Assembly: GCA_038202925.1 (NCBI GenBank)
Contig: JBBREM010000011.1
Span: forward strand, 1 to 39,109
Reading direction: 5' to 3'
Length of the DNA stretch: 39,109 nucleotides
Source of the DNA: JAEVZK01 sp038202925
GTDB lineage: Bacteria; Armatimonadota; Fimbriimonadia; Fimbriimonadales; Fimbriimonadaceae
Every line of letters begins with the position of its first letter. Position 1 is the first letter of the stretch. This document shows positions 17,932 through 25,822 of this stretch, piece after piece. Below the pieces are notes generated by a model. The model worked only from the letters and a program-made list of their open reading frames with translations. It was not told the DNA's origin and searched no databases. The position numbers and the translations under genes were made by a program.

Positions 17932-19518
17932 CTAGCTCCCTGCCCCCATCGCGAAGACAATGCCGTTGTTCACGGCGTACGACACGCCGTTCGGGCCGAT
18001 CACCGTCGGCGTGTAGGCCTCGCCCACGCCCGCCGTCAGAGTCAACACCTGATCCAGCGTATTGGTGTCGAAGTTCCAGTGATAGCACTTGCCATCCTCG
18101 CTGTTGACAATGGCGCAATGGCCGATCGGGTCGACCGCGGCGGTGTTGATGCACCACTCTCTCACCGCGTTCGGGAATCCGGGGAAGTCGTCGTCCGGCG
18201 TCGGCCCGGTGACGGTTACCACTTCCTTCATCACATTGATATCGCTGCCGACATGATAGTCGGCGCCGATGTGCAGCTGCGTATCGTTCGGATCGAGCAC
18301 CGCCAGCTTATTAGCGCCATCACCCCCGACTGAAGCGTAGTTGTTGTACTTGGTCAGCAGGAGATAGGGCGAAGCGCCGAGATATTGCGGAACCGCCCAC
18401 GAGGGAACGATCGAAGCCGTATCATCCCAACCGAATGAACCGGTCGGCTTCTGCACGTTCAGCGTCGAATTGAAGTGAACCATCCAACCCCGGTCGTTGT
18501 TGCGGGCCTGACTGAGGCCCGAGTTCCACCAGAACGGGTTCTGCAGGAAGCCGTAGTAGACGTCTCCGTCCGGGCCGACCATGGGGGATGAGGTTCCCTG
18601 GTCGAAAATCCCGGCGTTCGCGCCGCTCTCGGGATCGACGAGGCCCACTTTGTATTTCGTCTGGAGCGTCTTTGAATCGAGCCCGAGGAGATATGCGCGG
18701 CCATTGGACGTGCTGAACGCTGCGCAATAAACAACCGTGCCGTCAGGACTGAGTGCGGGTGCGCAGTTGAGCGCCGGGATGCAATTGACGTCGTTGCAGG
18801 CATTAGACGCGGAAACCCACCGTCCTACGCCATTCGTCATTTGCCTTGCGAAGCCGCTCTTGAGGCCCACCGGCGTGACGCCGGTAGTGCGGAAGCTGAA
18901 GAAGATGCTGCCGTCAAGGCCAACGGTGAGCGGGCATGCGATCTTCACGTTCGCGTTGTATGTCGCCTTGGCGGCGTTATATTTCGGCATGCCAAAGAAG
19001 CACGTGCGAATGCCGGGAACGACGACGCTCGCGTCGGTGCCGTTGCCGCTCGGCTTCACGTCCACGGCCTGGTGCACCAGGATCGTGCCGCCCGCGCCGG
19101 GAGAGACGAGGTTCTGTCCGTTCACGAGCGCCGAGCCGCAACTGGGAATCCAGCTCGAGGACGGGGTTACGTAGTCGAGGTTCTGCGTCCACATGGGCAG
19201 ACCGGCGGGCGTGAGCGCCTCCATCCGGTAGGTGCCGGTCGCGCCCGTCTTAACCGCGAGGATGATCGTTCCTCGGCGGGAGATCAGAGGGGAGCCGTAG
19301 TGGATGAGAAGGCTGTTGCCGCTGTATTGGCGATTGAGATCGATCTGGTGGGACCACAAAATCTGGTTCAGCGGCTGGGCAGGAACCATCGAAATGGCGG
19401 CGTGCTGGGCGTTGCCGCCGTACTGCCCCCAATCCGGAGTGGTGCCAATCGCGAAGCATGTCGAAGCGACAGAAAGCACGCCAAGGGCGGCGAACGCAAA
19501 ACGAGTCATCCCCCGCAT
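17932..19518 (-). CDS. Secreted PQQ-type beta-propeller-like protein
   Basis: The 528-residue protein has a signal peptide (MRGMTRFAFAALGVLSVASTCFA, cleavage likely after residue 23). The mature N-terminus contains DWGQYGGNAQHAA, the motif that opens PQQ-like (quinoprotein-type) propellers. Blades are suggested by repeats such as APALSPDGTVVYCAAFS, SSPMVGPDGDVYYGF and TPTVIGPNGVSYAVNNGIVFAMGAG. It contains many Cys residues, which may form disulfides outside the cell. No catalytic motif for PQQ is seen, so it is more probably a structural or binding propeller. It ends about 100 bp upstream of the ECF sigma gene and may be a separate unit. Function unknown. Confidence 0.8.
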   Translation of the reverse strand: MRGMTRFAFAALGVLSVASTCFAIGTTPDWGQYGGNAQHAAISMVPAQPLNQILWSHQIDLNRQYSGNSLLIHYGSPLISRRGTIILAVKTGATGTYRMEALTPAGLPMWTQNLDYVTPSSSWIPSCGSALVNGQNLVSPGAGGTILVHQAVDVKPSGNGTDASVVVPGIRTCFFGMPKYNAAKATYNANVKIACPLTVGLDGSIFFSFRTTGVTPVGLKSGFARQMTNGVGRWVSASNACNDVNCIPALNCAPALSPDGTVVYCAAFSTSNGRAYLLGLDSKTLQTKYKVGLVDPESGANAGIFDQGTSSPMVGPDGDVYYGFLQNPFWWNSGLSQARNNDRGWMVHFNSTLNVQKPTGSFGWDDTASIVPSWAVPQYLGASPYLLLTKYNNYASVGGDGANKLAVLDPNDTQLHIGADYHVGSDINVMKEVVTVTGPTPDDDFPGFPNAVREWCINTAAVDPIGHCAIVNSEDGKCYHWNFDTNTLDQVLTLTAGVGEAYTPTVIGPNGVSYAVNNGIVFAMGAGS

Positions 19519-19567
19519 TATCGAACAGATTTCGCACCGGGGGTTGCCCAGGCGCTGAAAACCGCAA

Positions 19568-19777
19568 TCATCGCGAAGGTAGCCGGCCCGGGTTTTCCTT
19601 CGTAAGGGGCTTGCGTGTGTTAACTAGTTTTTCGCGGAAGTCGTTAAACATGCAGATCGACCGCAAGCCGAATATTTGAGCGACGGAAACAGTCGCCTCC
19701 CAGCTATGGGGATTGAGCTTGCCATCCATGCACTTGCGCGCCTCGGTGTCGTATCGGGTGCAATCACGGCATTCCAT
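19568..19777 (-). CDS. Small conserved Cys-containing protein
   Basis: The 69-residue protein has CxxC at Cys3/Cys6, then Cys16 and Cys42 (MECRDCTRYD, KCMDGKLNP, RSICMFNDF). Four Cys in a 69-residue cytoplasmic protein suggest a small metal-binding knuckle or redox site. The codon use and sharp start/stop fit a real gene. I recognise the pattern of short motifs but no named family. It lies upstream of, and co-oriented with, the propeller gene, with about 50 bp between. Confidence 0.6.
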   Translation of the reverse strand: MECRDCTRYDTEARKCMDGKLNPHSWEATVSVAQIFGLRSICMFNDFREKLVNTRKPLTKENPGRLPSR

Positions 19778-19876
19778 CGCCGGTCAAATTGTACAACGCA
19801 TTGTCAGCAGTGTTGAGCTAGGCCCGACCTGCCTGGGAGCGAGCGGCTTTTGGGTACCGAGGCGTTATTGATCTTC

Positions 19877-20164
19877 TCACAACGCCTTGCGCCCCATCCT
19901 GCGCATAAGAGCCTCTATAAACCATCCGCCAATGAGGAGTAGTCCGCCAGGGTCGATAACAAGAGGAACCCACCACCAAAATCTGCTGACGAATAAGTTC
20001 GTCGCAATTGCCGCGGCAACCGCAGCGCCGCCTACAAGCGGAGCTACTGAGCCGTGTGCTTTTTTGCCTGCGTAATAGGCCAGTAAGCTGATGTTCCAGA
20101 CTATTGCGATGGCCCCCAGCAGCGCAACGACATATGATACGACTGCGGTTACAAGGTATCGGCA
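19877..20164 (-). pseudogene. 5'-truncated or frameshifted small membrane protein
   Basis: On the minus strand an open frame of 95 codons ending TGA at 19877 reads as two or three hydrophobic helices (VVSYVVALLGAIAIVWNISL, then GGAAVAAAIATNLF and FWWWVPLVIDPGGLLLIGG) and a basic tail (MRRMGRKAL). The composition is that of a real membrane protein. There is no ATG, GTG or TTG near its beginning: the nearest upstream in-frame codon is TGA (20165-20167), and the ATG there (20163-20165) is in another frame. The lost start coincides with the edge of a perfect inverted repeat, so the gene was probably cut or shifted by that element. Family unknown. Confidence 0.55.
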
Positions 20165-20166
20165 TC

Positions 20167-20200
20167 AGCTATTATTGCGATTTGGAACGCAATAATAGCT
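20167..20200. repeat. Perfect 13-bp inverted repeat
   Basis: AGCTATTATTGCG, loop ATTTGGAA, then CGCAATAATAGCT. It lies 39 bp beyond the stop of the sigma-GGDEF gene and abuts the truncated membrane ORF. It may be a transcription hairpin for the sigma gene (no T-tract) or the remnant of an inserted element. It is more AT-rich than its surroundings. Confidence 0.75.
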
Positions 20201-20238
20201 ATCTACTCCGAGATCAGACCCACACGGTCGACCTTGGA

Positions 20239-21528
20239 TTAAGAGGCCTTTTTCTGAGGCTCTAAATAGGCGTCGTACTCTTCCACCGGCTTGAGCTTCG
20301 CGGCCTTCAGCAGCTCGGCTGCGTTCCGGGCGTGCTCGGGGGCGCAGGCGTCGCCTAGCTCCACCACGATCCCAGCCGTCGCCGCCACACGCTGGGCGAG
20401 CCAGTTCGCTATCTTGCTCAGCAAACGAGTCCGCACGAGGCCCACGTTATGCCCGGTCGACGGCAGGATGATGCCGAAGCCGGTCTTGCCGTGGCGGGCC
20501 ACGACGTCGAGCCGTCGCACGTTGCCTTTGAAGAATTCCGCCGCATCGGCCATAAAGTCGGTCACGCTCTGCTCGCCGTAGAACGAGCGCATCGCATCGA
20601 GGCCCTTGAAGTTGACGAGCACGAGGGCGACCTGGTTGCTGTTCGCGGTGGCCCGGTGCACCTCTTCCTGCAGGCGCGATTGGAAGTAGCCGTCGGTATA
20701 GGCACCGGTCTCGGAGTCGACGATGTCGTAGTCGATCTCGGCCGACTGGCGTCGCAGTACCCGGTCCTTCTCCTCTTCCTTGCTGAGGATCTTGCGTAGC
20801 TTGGCGAGCGATTGGCGCAGGATGTGGCTGACGTAGTTGCACGAGATGCCTAGCTTCGCCGCGATCTCGGTCTGGTTCATCGAATCGAAGTGGAAGTGCA
20901 GGAGAACCTGGCGCTCCAGATCGCGCAGCTGGCTCATTGCATGTTCGAGCACGACTCGGTCCTCGACCGAGAGCTGCTCGGGGCAGAACTGGGCGGCGTC
21001 GAGCTTCTCGACTTCGCTCGTGCCATCGTCCTCGCCTTGCGCGGCGGCGTCGAGCGAGGCGACGCGCAGCATTTCTTGCGTCTGGAAGACTTCCTTCACC
21101 GCCGACTCAGTCACGCCGACCTCGTCGGCGATCTCGCGCTCGGTGGGGACTCGGCCGAGGTTCTGCTGCAGCACCGCTGCCGTCTTGTTCACCTTGTGCC
21201 GAAGCTCCTGCAGCCAAGCCGGGTGGCGGATGGTCTGCGAGCGATCGCGAAGATAGTGCTTGATCTCACCGGCCACGAGGTACGTGGCGTAGGTGTTGAA
21301 TCGCACCCCGGCTTCTGGATCGAACTTCGTGAGCGCGTTCAGCAGGCCGATAAAACCAACCTGAACGAGGTCCTCGAACTGCTCGATACCCGCGAACCGC
21401 CGAGCGATCCGCTCGACCATGCTCGCGTATTGGACCATGATCAGGTCCTTGAGGTCGGGCGTTGGGTTTTTCAAATACCGCAACACCAGCCCTTCCGCAT
21501 CTTGATGCAGACTCAAAAACTCAGACAT
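20239..21528 (-). CDS. Sigma factor (FliA/SigB/WhiG group 3) fused to a degenerate GGDEF domain
   Basis: The 429-residue protein has sigma regions 2 to 4: region 2 at about 25-100 (FEDLVQVGFIGLLNALTKFDPEAGVRFNTYATYLVAGEIKHYLRDRS), region 3 at about 105-165 and region 4 at about 195-250 (LERQVLLHFHFDSMNQTEIAAKLGISCNYVSHILRQSLAKLRK). Residues about 268-420 follow the GGDEF fold (DSETGAYTDGYFQSRLQEE, ALVLVNFKGLDAMRSFYG, VARHGKTGFGIILPS). The active-site GGDEF is GKTGF (347-351) and the metal-site Asp of the first strand is replaced by Asn, so no cyclase activity is expected. The c-di-GMP inhibitory-site RxxD is kept as R338-R-L-D341 at exact spacing. The sigma factor may therefore sense c-di-GMP or another nucleotide. 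It lies downstream of pilC with a heptamer tract between. Confidence 0.92.
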   Translation of the reverse strand: MSEFLSLHQDAEGLVLRYLKNPTPDLKDLIMVQYASMVERIARRFAGIEQFEDLVQVGFIGLLNALTKFDPEAGVRFNTYATYLVAGEIKHYLRDRSQTIRHPAWLQELRHKVNKTAAVLQQNLGRVPTEREIADEVGVTESAVKEVFQTQEMLRVASLDAAAQGEDDGTSEVEKLDAAQFCPEQLSVEDRVVLEHAMSQLRDLERQVLLHFHFDSMNQTEIAAKLGISCNYVSHILRQSLAKLRKILSKEEEKDRVLRRQSAEIDYDIVDSETGAYTDGYFQSRLQEEVHRATANSNQVALVLVNFKGLDAMRSFYGEQSVTDFMADAAEFFKGNVRRLDVVARHGKTGFGIILPSTGHNVGLVRTRLLSKIANWLAQRVAATAGIVVELGDACAPEHARNAAELLKAAKLKPVEEYDAYLEPQKKAS

Positions 21529-21580
21529 TCATCACTCCGTTGAACCATTCCAAATAGCGGCCATCCTGGCCAAGTAAGTT

Positions 21581-21636
21581 GAGAATCGGGGATCGGGGAT
21601 CGTGATTCGTGATTCGTGATTCGTGATTCGTGAATT
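21581..21636. repeat. Eight heptamer units between pilC and the sigma-GGDEF gene
   Basis: GAGAATC, GGGGATC twice, GTGATTC four times, GTGAATT: eight units in exact 7-bp register, ending two bases before the pilC stop. Similar GTGAATC units occur in the tract at 7785-7926. Confidence 0.88.
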
Positions 21637-21637
21637 G

Positions 21638-22837
21638 TTACTTAACACTGTTCACGAGCTTGAAGATCGGCGTCATGATCGAGATGGCGATGAAGCCGAC
21701 GACCACACCGAGAAAGATAATCAGCATGGGCTCGATCATGCTCGTGAGGCCCTTGACCGTGGTTTCGACCTCCATGTCATAGAAGTCGCCGACCTTGACG
21801 AGCATCTCGGAGAGCCGTCCCGACTCTTCGCCGATGTCGATCATCGTCGTAACCATGTTCGGAAACAGGCCCGAGCTGATGAGCGGCGCCGAGAGCTTGT
21901 TACCTTCTCGGATGCTCAGCCGGGTTTGGTCGATTGCCTCGCAGAGGACCCGGTTGCCCAGGGTCTCGCCGACGATCTCAAGGCTGCGCATCATTGGCAC
22001 GCCTGAATTGATCAGCGTTCCAAAAGTTCGGCTGAAGCGCGCAATGCTCATCTTGAGCGCAAGCTCGCCCACGATCGGCAGCTTGAGTTTGACGAGGTCG
22101 TATTGATAGCCGCCCTTGTTGGTGCGGATGTAAGCCTTCATGCCGAAGAACGCCGCGATGAGGGCGATGATAATCATCCACCAGTGGGCCTGCATGAAGT
22201 CGCCGATCGCAAACAGCGCCGACGTGATCGGCGGCATGTCGACGTTCATGCCGTTAAATATCTCTTTGAACTTCGGCAGCACGAAGGTGAACAGCGCGAA
22301 GAGCATGACCTGCGAGAAGCAGAGCACGAGAACGGGATACATCATCGCGCTCTTGATCTTGCCTTTGATCTCAGATTCGTATTCGAGGAACCCCGAAAGA
22401 CGCTCAAGGATGGTGTCCAAGATGCCGCCGAGCTCGGCCGCGCGGATCATGTTGACGTAGAGCTTGTTGAAGATTCTCGGGTGCTTAGCGAGGGCCTCGT
22501 TGAGCTGAGCGCCGCTCTTCACGTCGCTGGTCACAATCTCAAGGGCTTCTTTAAGCCCAGGGTCTTTCATCTGGGTCTGCAGGATTTCGAGGCAGCGCAA
22601 GATGGGGATGCCGGCGTCGATCATCGTGGCGAATTGCCGCGAGAAGACGACAAGGCTCTTCTGCTTAAATTTCTTCTTGCCGAAGCTCTTTCCGCCGCTC
22701 TTGGCTTTGCGGATCTCCGTGCAAGTCATCGACTGCTCGCGCAGCTTGGCGAGAACCAAGCGCTCGTCGTCCGCTTCGATCGTTGCTTTGATCGTCTTTC
22801 CCGAAGCGTCAATGGCCGTATAGGCGTAAAGCGGCAT
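21638..22837 (-). CDS. pilC: Type IV pilus / type II secretion inner-membrane platform protein
   Basis: The 399-residue protein has the PilC/GspF family layout: an N-terminal cytoplasmic part (MPLYAYTAIDASGKTIKATIEA), then two homologous GspF domains (about 70-195 and 270-395). Each has FSRQFATMIDAGIPILRCLEIL-type and FSRTFGTLINSGVPMMRSLEIV motifs. There are three membrane segments, the last near the C-terminus (LIIFLGVVVGFIAISIMTPIF). ATG at 22837 is chosen because AGGAGG sits 6 bases upstream. It anchors the assembly ATPase and drives pilin addition. No PilB/PilT is in the window, but prepilin-like genes lie at 13804-16471. Confidence 0.93.
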   Translation of the reverse strand: MPLYAYTAIDASGKTIKATIEADDERLVLAKLREQSMTCTEIRKAKSGGKSFGKKKFKQKSLVVFSRQFATMIDAGIPILRCLEILQTQMKDPGLKEALEIVTSDVKSGAQLNEALAKHPRIFNKLYVNMIRAAELGGILDTILERLSGFLEYESEIKGKIKSAMMYPVLVLCFSQVMLFALFTFVLPKFKEIFNGMNVDMPPITSALFAIGDFMQAHWWMIIIALIAAFFGMKAYIRTNKGGYQYDLVKLKLPIVGELALKMSIARFSRTFGTLINSGVPMMRSLEIVGETLGNRVLCEAIDQTRLSIREGNKLSAPLISSGLFPNMVTTMIDIGEESGRLSEMLVKVGDFYDMEVETTVKGLTSMIEPMLIIFLGVVVGFIAISIMTPIFKLVNSVK

Positions 22838-23032
22838 CCATTCCTCCTGCAAGCGATGGGCGCATCCGTTGCGCCGTTCCCGACAGTTAAGATTCTCGGT
22901 TTCGGCTCCACTGGAACTAGCGAGGAATAACAGGATTACAGTAATTCGTTTGGCTTGCCGATAACCTGCGGCCGATGTCTCAAAACCTGAGAGTCTTGCT
23001 TGGTTATGGGTGCGAAGATGCCAATGACTCCG

Positions 23033-23060
23033 TTGTTTTACGGTCTAAGTAGCATATCAT
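23033..23060 (+). promoter_or_regulatory. Possible sigma-70 promoter of the dockerin-type protein
   Basis: TTGTTT (23033-23038), a 16-base spacer, TATCAT (23055-23060); the start codon is about 50 bp further on. Match by eye only. Confidence 0.4.
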
Positions 23061-23116
23061 TCAAGTGCTCGCGGCCCCGGCAATCTGCCTGGACTGGATT
23101 CTTTGGAGAAATGTTA

Positions 23117-24247
23117 ATGATTCGTTCTTTGTTTGCTGTCCTATTGGTTGTCGGCCTTTCCTGCGCATCGTTGGCCCAGGTGCTGTACTCTACGAGCTTC
23201 GAGGCTCCGACCTTCACCGTCGGCACGGAACTGAATACGGGAGCCGGTGGGTTCGACACCTTTGGCGATGTGAATATGCCGGTCAGCGGCGTGCGTGCGC
23301 ACACTGGATCGCAGTCGGTGCTTCTCGATATCGGCAATGTCGCTTGGCCCGACGACACGGCGCATTGGAACTGGGTCGCTTTGGATCCGTACGATCCGGC
23401 TGCGTCCACGAACAAGGTGCTCGTCACCACGATGTGGTTCTACTTGTCCTCGAACACCGGTAATTCGCTGGTCGGACTGGACGCGTATAACTCGGCGGCG
23501 AACGAAATCGGACTCGCGGCGGTGGACACGACGAGCGGGAACACGTATCTGTTTGCGAACGCAACACAGCTCGACGGCACCCCCGTGGCTGCCCTGAATC
23601 AGTGGAACAAGCTCACGTACATTCTTGACTTCAACACGAATACGGCAAGGGCGTTGCTCAATGGCGTGGACTTCGGCGTGTCCTTCTCGCTTGCGAACAC
23701 CTTTGATGTGTCTGACGTGGACATCTACGGCGGCAGGTCGAAGGACTCAACATCGCAGGGCATTTTTCTCGACGACTACTCGATCGCAGCTACGATCCCC
23801 GTGAGCGGGACGGTGACGCTTTCGAGCTGGATCGCGTCGAGGGCTGGCGTCTCGGTCACGGTGAAGATTGTGGATCCTGGAACGCAGGCAGTTATCGATA
23901 CTCAGACGGGCACGCTCAATGCGAGCGGCAATTTTACGATCTATACGACCGCCGCGCCTGGCACCTACACCGTCAAGATCAAGGCCTCGCACTGGCTCAC
24001 TCGCGCGGTGTCGAACGTGGTGGTTCCATCCTCGGGCGCTGTAAGCGTCAACGCATCCCTGATCAACGGCGATGTCAATGGGAACGACTCGGTCGGACTG
24101 AGTGATTTCACGGCCCTGCGCGTCGCCTTTAATTCAAACGTAGGCGATGGAAACTACAATCCTGGAGCTGATCTCAACGGCAGCGGCAACGTTTCCCTCT
24201 CCGACTTTACGATCCTTCGGGCCAACTTTGGGCTGAGCGGAGACTAG
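23117..24247 (+). CDS. Secreted protein with dockerin-type Ca-binding repeats
   Basis: The 376-residue protein starts MIRSLFAVLLVVGLSCASLAQ, a signal peptide; the ATG at 23117 is preceded by GGAG about 8 bases upstream. The N-terminal half (about 20-225) is a beta-sandwich like concanavalin/LamG domains (YSTSFEAPTF ... GIFLDDYSIA). A carboxypeptidase-regulatory-like beta domain follows (about 230-310: VSGTVTLSSW ... GTYTVKIKASHWL). The C-terminus has two Ca-binding dockerin-like repeats, DVNGNDSVGLSDFTALR and DLNGSGNVSLSDFTILR. Such tails are common on surface proteins of this kind of bacterium without a cellulosome. Likely a cell-surface or secreted binding protein; the substrate is not known. 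Confidence 0.82.
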   Translation: MIRSLFAVLLVVGLSCASLAQVLYSTSFEAPTFTVGTELNTGAGGFDTFGDVNMPVSGVRAHTGSQSVLLDIGNVAWPDDTAHWNWVALDPYDPAASTNKVLVTTMWFYLSSNTGNSLVGLDAYNSAANEIGLAAVDTTSGNTYLFANATQLDGTPVAALNQWNKLTYILDFNTNTARALLNGVDFGVSFSLANTFDVSDVDIYGGRSKDSTSQGIFLDDYSIAATIPVSGTVTLSSWIASRAGVSVTVKIVDPGTQAVIDTQTGTLNASGNFTIYTTAAPGTYTVKIKASHWLTRAVSNVVVPSSGAVSVNASLINGDVNGNDSVGLSDFTALRVAFNSNVGDGNYNPGADLNGSGNVSLSDFTILRANFGLSGD

Positions 24248-24287
24248 CCCTGCGGCGCTGCCTAACATTGGCGAGACGCTTTTTGTT

Positions 24288-24824
24288 ATGCTAGGCAACA
24301 TGCTGACTGCATTTGTCGCCGCCGTTCTTGTCCAATCGAGCTACCTCAAGCCATACAACCCATTTGGGTCACAGATCGTGGTCACGATGAAGAAAGGTGG
24401 ATCGTTTGTCATCACGACCGATCCCGCAACCTCGCCGAAGACGGTGCGGCACATTCTCGATCTCGTCAGGCGACAGTTCTACAACGGGCTTCGCGTGCAC
24501 CGGGTCGAGTATTGGGTGACGCAGTGGGGTGACCCGGCGAGCCGAACGAAGCCGATGAACGATCCCAAGATGGGGGATGGCGACTCGGGCATGCGGCTTC
24601 CCTTCGAGATGAGCGACATCGACTTCACGCGCGGGGTCGTGGGTATCGCGTCGGATGGCCTGCAGCACGGCGGCGACTCGCAGCTTTTCGTGATCAAGCA
24701 GAACCGGCTGTACCTCTACCACTCCTATGCTGTCGTTGGGAAGGTCACGAAGGGGATGGAGGTCGTGGATGCGATCGCGAAAGGCGATCGGATCGCATCG
24801 ATGCGGGTGCGGCGCGGGCAATAG
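24288..24824 (+). CDS. Cyclophilin-type peptidyl-prolyl cis-trans isomerase
   Basis: The product has up to 178 residues. Start ATG is at 24288 or 24300 (the latter has AGG closer upstream). The N-terminus MLGNMLTAFVAAVLVQSS is probably a short signal or anchor, so an exported form is likely. Family signs: RRQFYNGLRVHRV (usual FYDGLTFHRV), TQWGDPASR, MSDIDFTRGVVGIAS, and SQLFVIKQ (usual SQFFI). Several usually fixed residues differ, so the activity may be altered. It follows the dockerin-type gene by about 40 bp in the same direction, perhaps as a folding helper. Confidence 0.85.
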   Translation: MLGNMLTAFVAAVLVQSSYLKPYNPFGSQIVVTMKKGGSFVITTDPATSPKTVRHILDLVRRQFYNGLRVHRVEYWVTQWGDPASRTKPMNDPKMGDGDSGMRLPFEMSDIDFTRGVVGIASDGLQHGGDSQLFVIKQNRLYLYHSYAVVGKVTKGMEVVDAIAKGDRIASMRVRRGQ

Positions 24825-24839
24825 GCTCTTTCAACGCAT

Positions 24840-24919
24840 ATAAACGGAGGAAAGGAGGATCGCGAGGAGAACTCTCCAAAGAAATCTCTGCACCTGTGTT
24901 CCTCTGCGTTGATTTTCCC
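24840..24919. repeat. Low-complexity purine-rich intergenic segment
   Basis: Minus strand reads AACGCAGAGGAACACAGG and TGCAGAGATTTC, a degenerate about 10-bp repeat of a kind found in many bacterial intergenic regions, with a small GGAGA-AC-TCTCC palindrome at about 24868. No gene fits. Confidence 0.4.
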
Positions 24920-25822
24920 CTAAGCTCTCGGATGAGCCGCGCGGTAGCGCTTGCGAACCTCGTCCATGTCGAGCTGCGTGTATACCTGGGTGGTGGCGAT
25001 GGACTCGTGGCCGAGCAGCTCTTGTACCGCGCGCAGGTCTGCGCCTGCCTTGAGCAAATGCACCGCGTAGGTGTGGCGGAGGGTGTGGGGGCTGATGGAT
25101 TGCTCCAGGCCGGCGGCGCGCGCCATGCGGCGGAGGCGGACGTAGACCTGCTCGCGGCTCATCGCCATGCCGCGGTCGGAAATGATGAGGAGGGACGATG
25201 GACGCTTCGCCAAGGCGGGGCGGGCTTGCAGCATGTACAATTGCAGCCAATGAATCGTCTGCCCAGGAAGCGGAACCCAGCGCGTTTTGCCGCGCTTGCC
25301 GGTGACTCGCACGGCACCGCCTTGCAGATCGAGCGATTCCCTTTCCAGCCCGACCGCTTCGCTCACTCGAAGACCGGCGCCGTAGATCAGCTCCATCACG
25401 GCGCGGTCTCTTAGACCCTGCGGCTTGCTCAAGTCGGCGGCGTTCAGGACCGCCTCAAGGTGGGCCCTTGATAACGCTTTGGGAAGGGTCTTCGGCTTGC
25501 GGAAGCCGCCGGTCGAAGGAAGATCGGCGGCCGGCCCGGCGTTGTTCTTCTTGAGGAACTTGAGCAGGGAGCGGAGCGATGACAGTCTCCGTTGGGCTGT
25601 CGTGCGAGCGATGGGCGGACCGAGGGAGGTCTCGAAGCGCAAGAGAAGCTGCGGGGTTAGCTCTTCCCAACCGCCGACTCCCAGCTTAACGAACGTCGCG
25701 GATGCCTGATGAAGGTCGTTGGAATAGGCGAGCAACGTGTGCGGACTCGCGCCCCGCTCCACTTTCAGGTGATCGAGAAACCATTCGATGGCCTCGTCTA
25801 GGGGAGATCCTTGCGCTTCCAT
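24920..25822 (-). CDS. Tyrosine recombinase, XerC/XerD type
   Basis: The 300-residue protein is the usual length for chromosomal Xer recombinases. The N-terminal SAM-like core-binding domain (about 8-95) precedes the catalytic domain with Arg152 (GAGLRVSEAVGL), Lys176 (VTGKRGKTRWVPLP), His246/Arg249 (HTLRHTYAVHLL), His272 (LLGHESIATTQVYT) and Tyr281. All catalytic residues are present. It likely resolves chromosome dimers at dif. XerC and XerD cannot be told apart here. Its ATG lies 25 bp inside the upstream glycosyltransferase gene, so it belongs to that operon. No integrase-associated att site or cargo was seen. Confidence 0.92.
   Translation of the reverse strand: MEAQGSPLDEAIEWFLDHLKVERGASPHTLLAYSNDLHQASATFVKLGVGGWEELTPQLLLRFETSLGPPIARTTAQRRLSSLRSLLKFLKKNNAGPAADLPSTGGFRKPKTLPKALSRAHLEAVLNAADLSKPQGLRDRAVMELIYGAGLRVSEAVGLERESLDLQGGAVRVTGKRGKTRWVPLPGQTIHWLQLYMLQARPALAKRPSSLLIISDRGMAMSREQVYVRLRRMARAAGLEQSISPHTLRHTYAVHLLKAGADLRAVQELLGHESIATTQVYTQLDMDEVRKRYRAAHPRA

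Larger units (their letters stand above)
19778..20238. other. 461-bp region holding a truncated membrane ORF and an inverted repeat
   Basis: Apart from the start-less membrane frame at 19877-20164 and the 13-bp inverted repeat at 20167-20200, nothing recognisable is seen. Confidence 0.5.

Noticed and set aside
19818..20165. 115-codon ORF starting with ATG at 20165
   Set aside because: Translation is Arg/Cys/Ser-rich without pattern; the overlapping frame encodes a convincing membrane protein instead.
23117..24247. Cellulosome component
   Set aside because: The dockerin-like repeats alone do not show this; no cohesin or scaffoldin is seen and such tails occur widely without cellulosomes.
24920..25822. 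Integrase of a mobile island
   Set aside because: Length and motifs are of chromosomal XerC/D type, with operonic housekeeping context and no att repeats or cargo.
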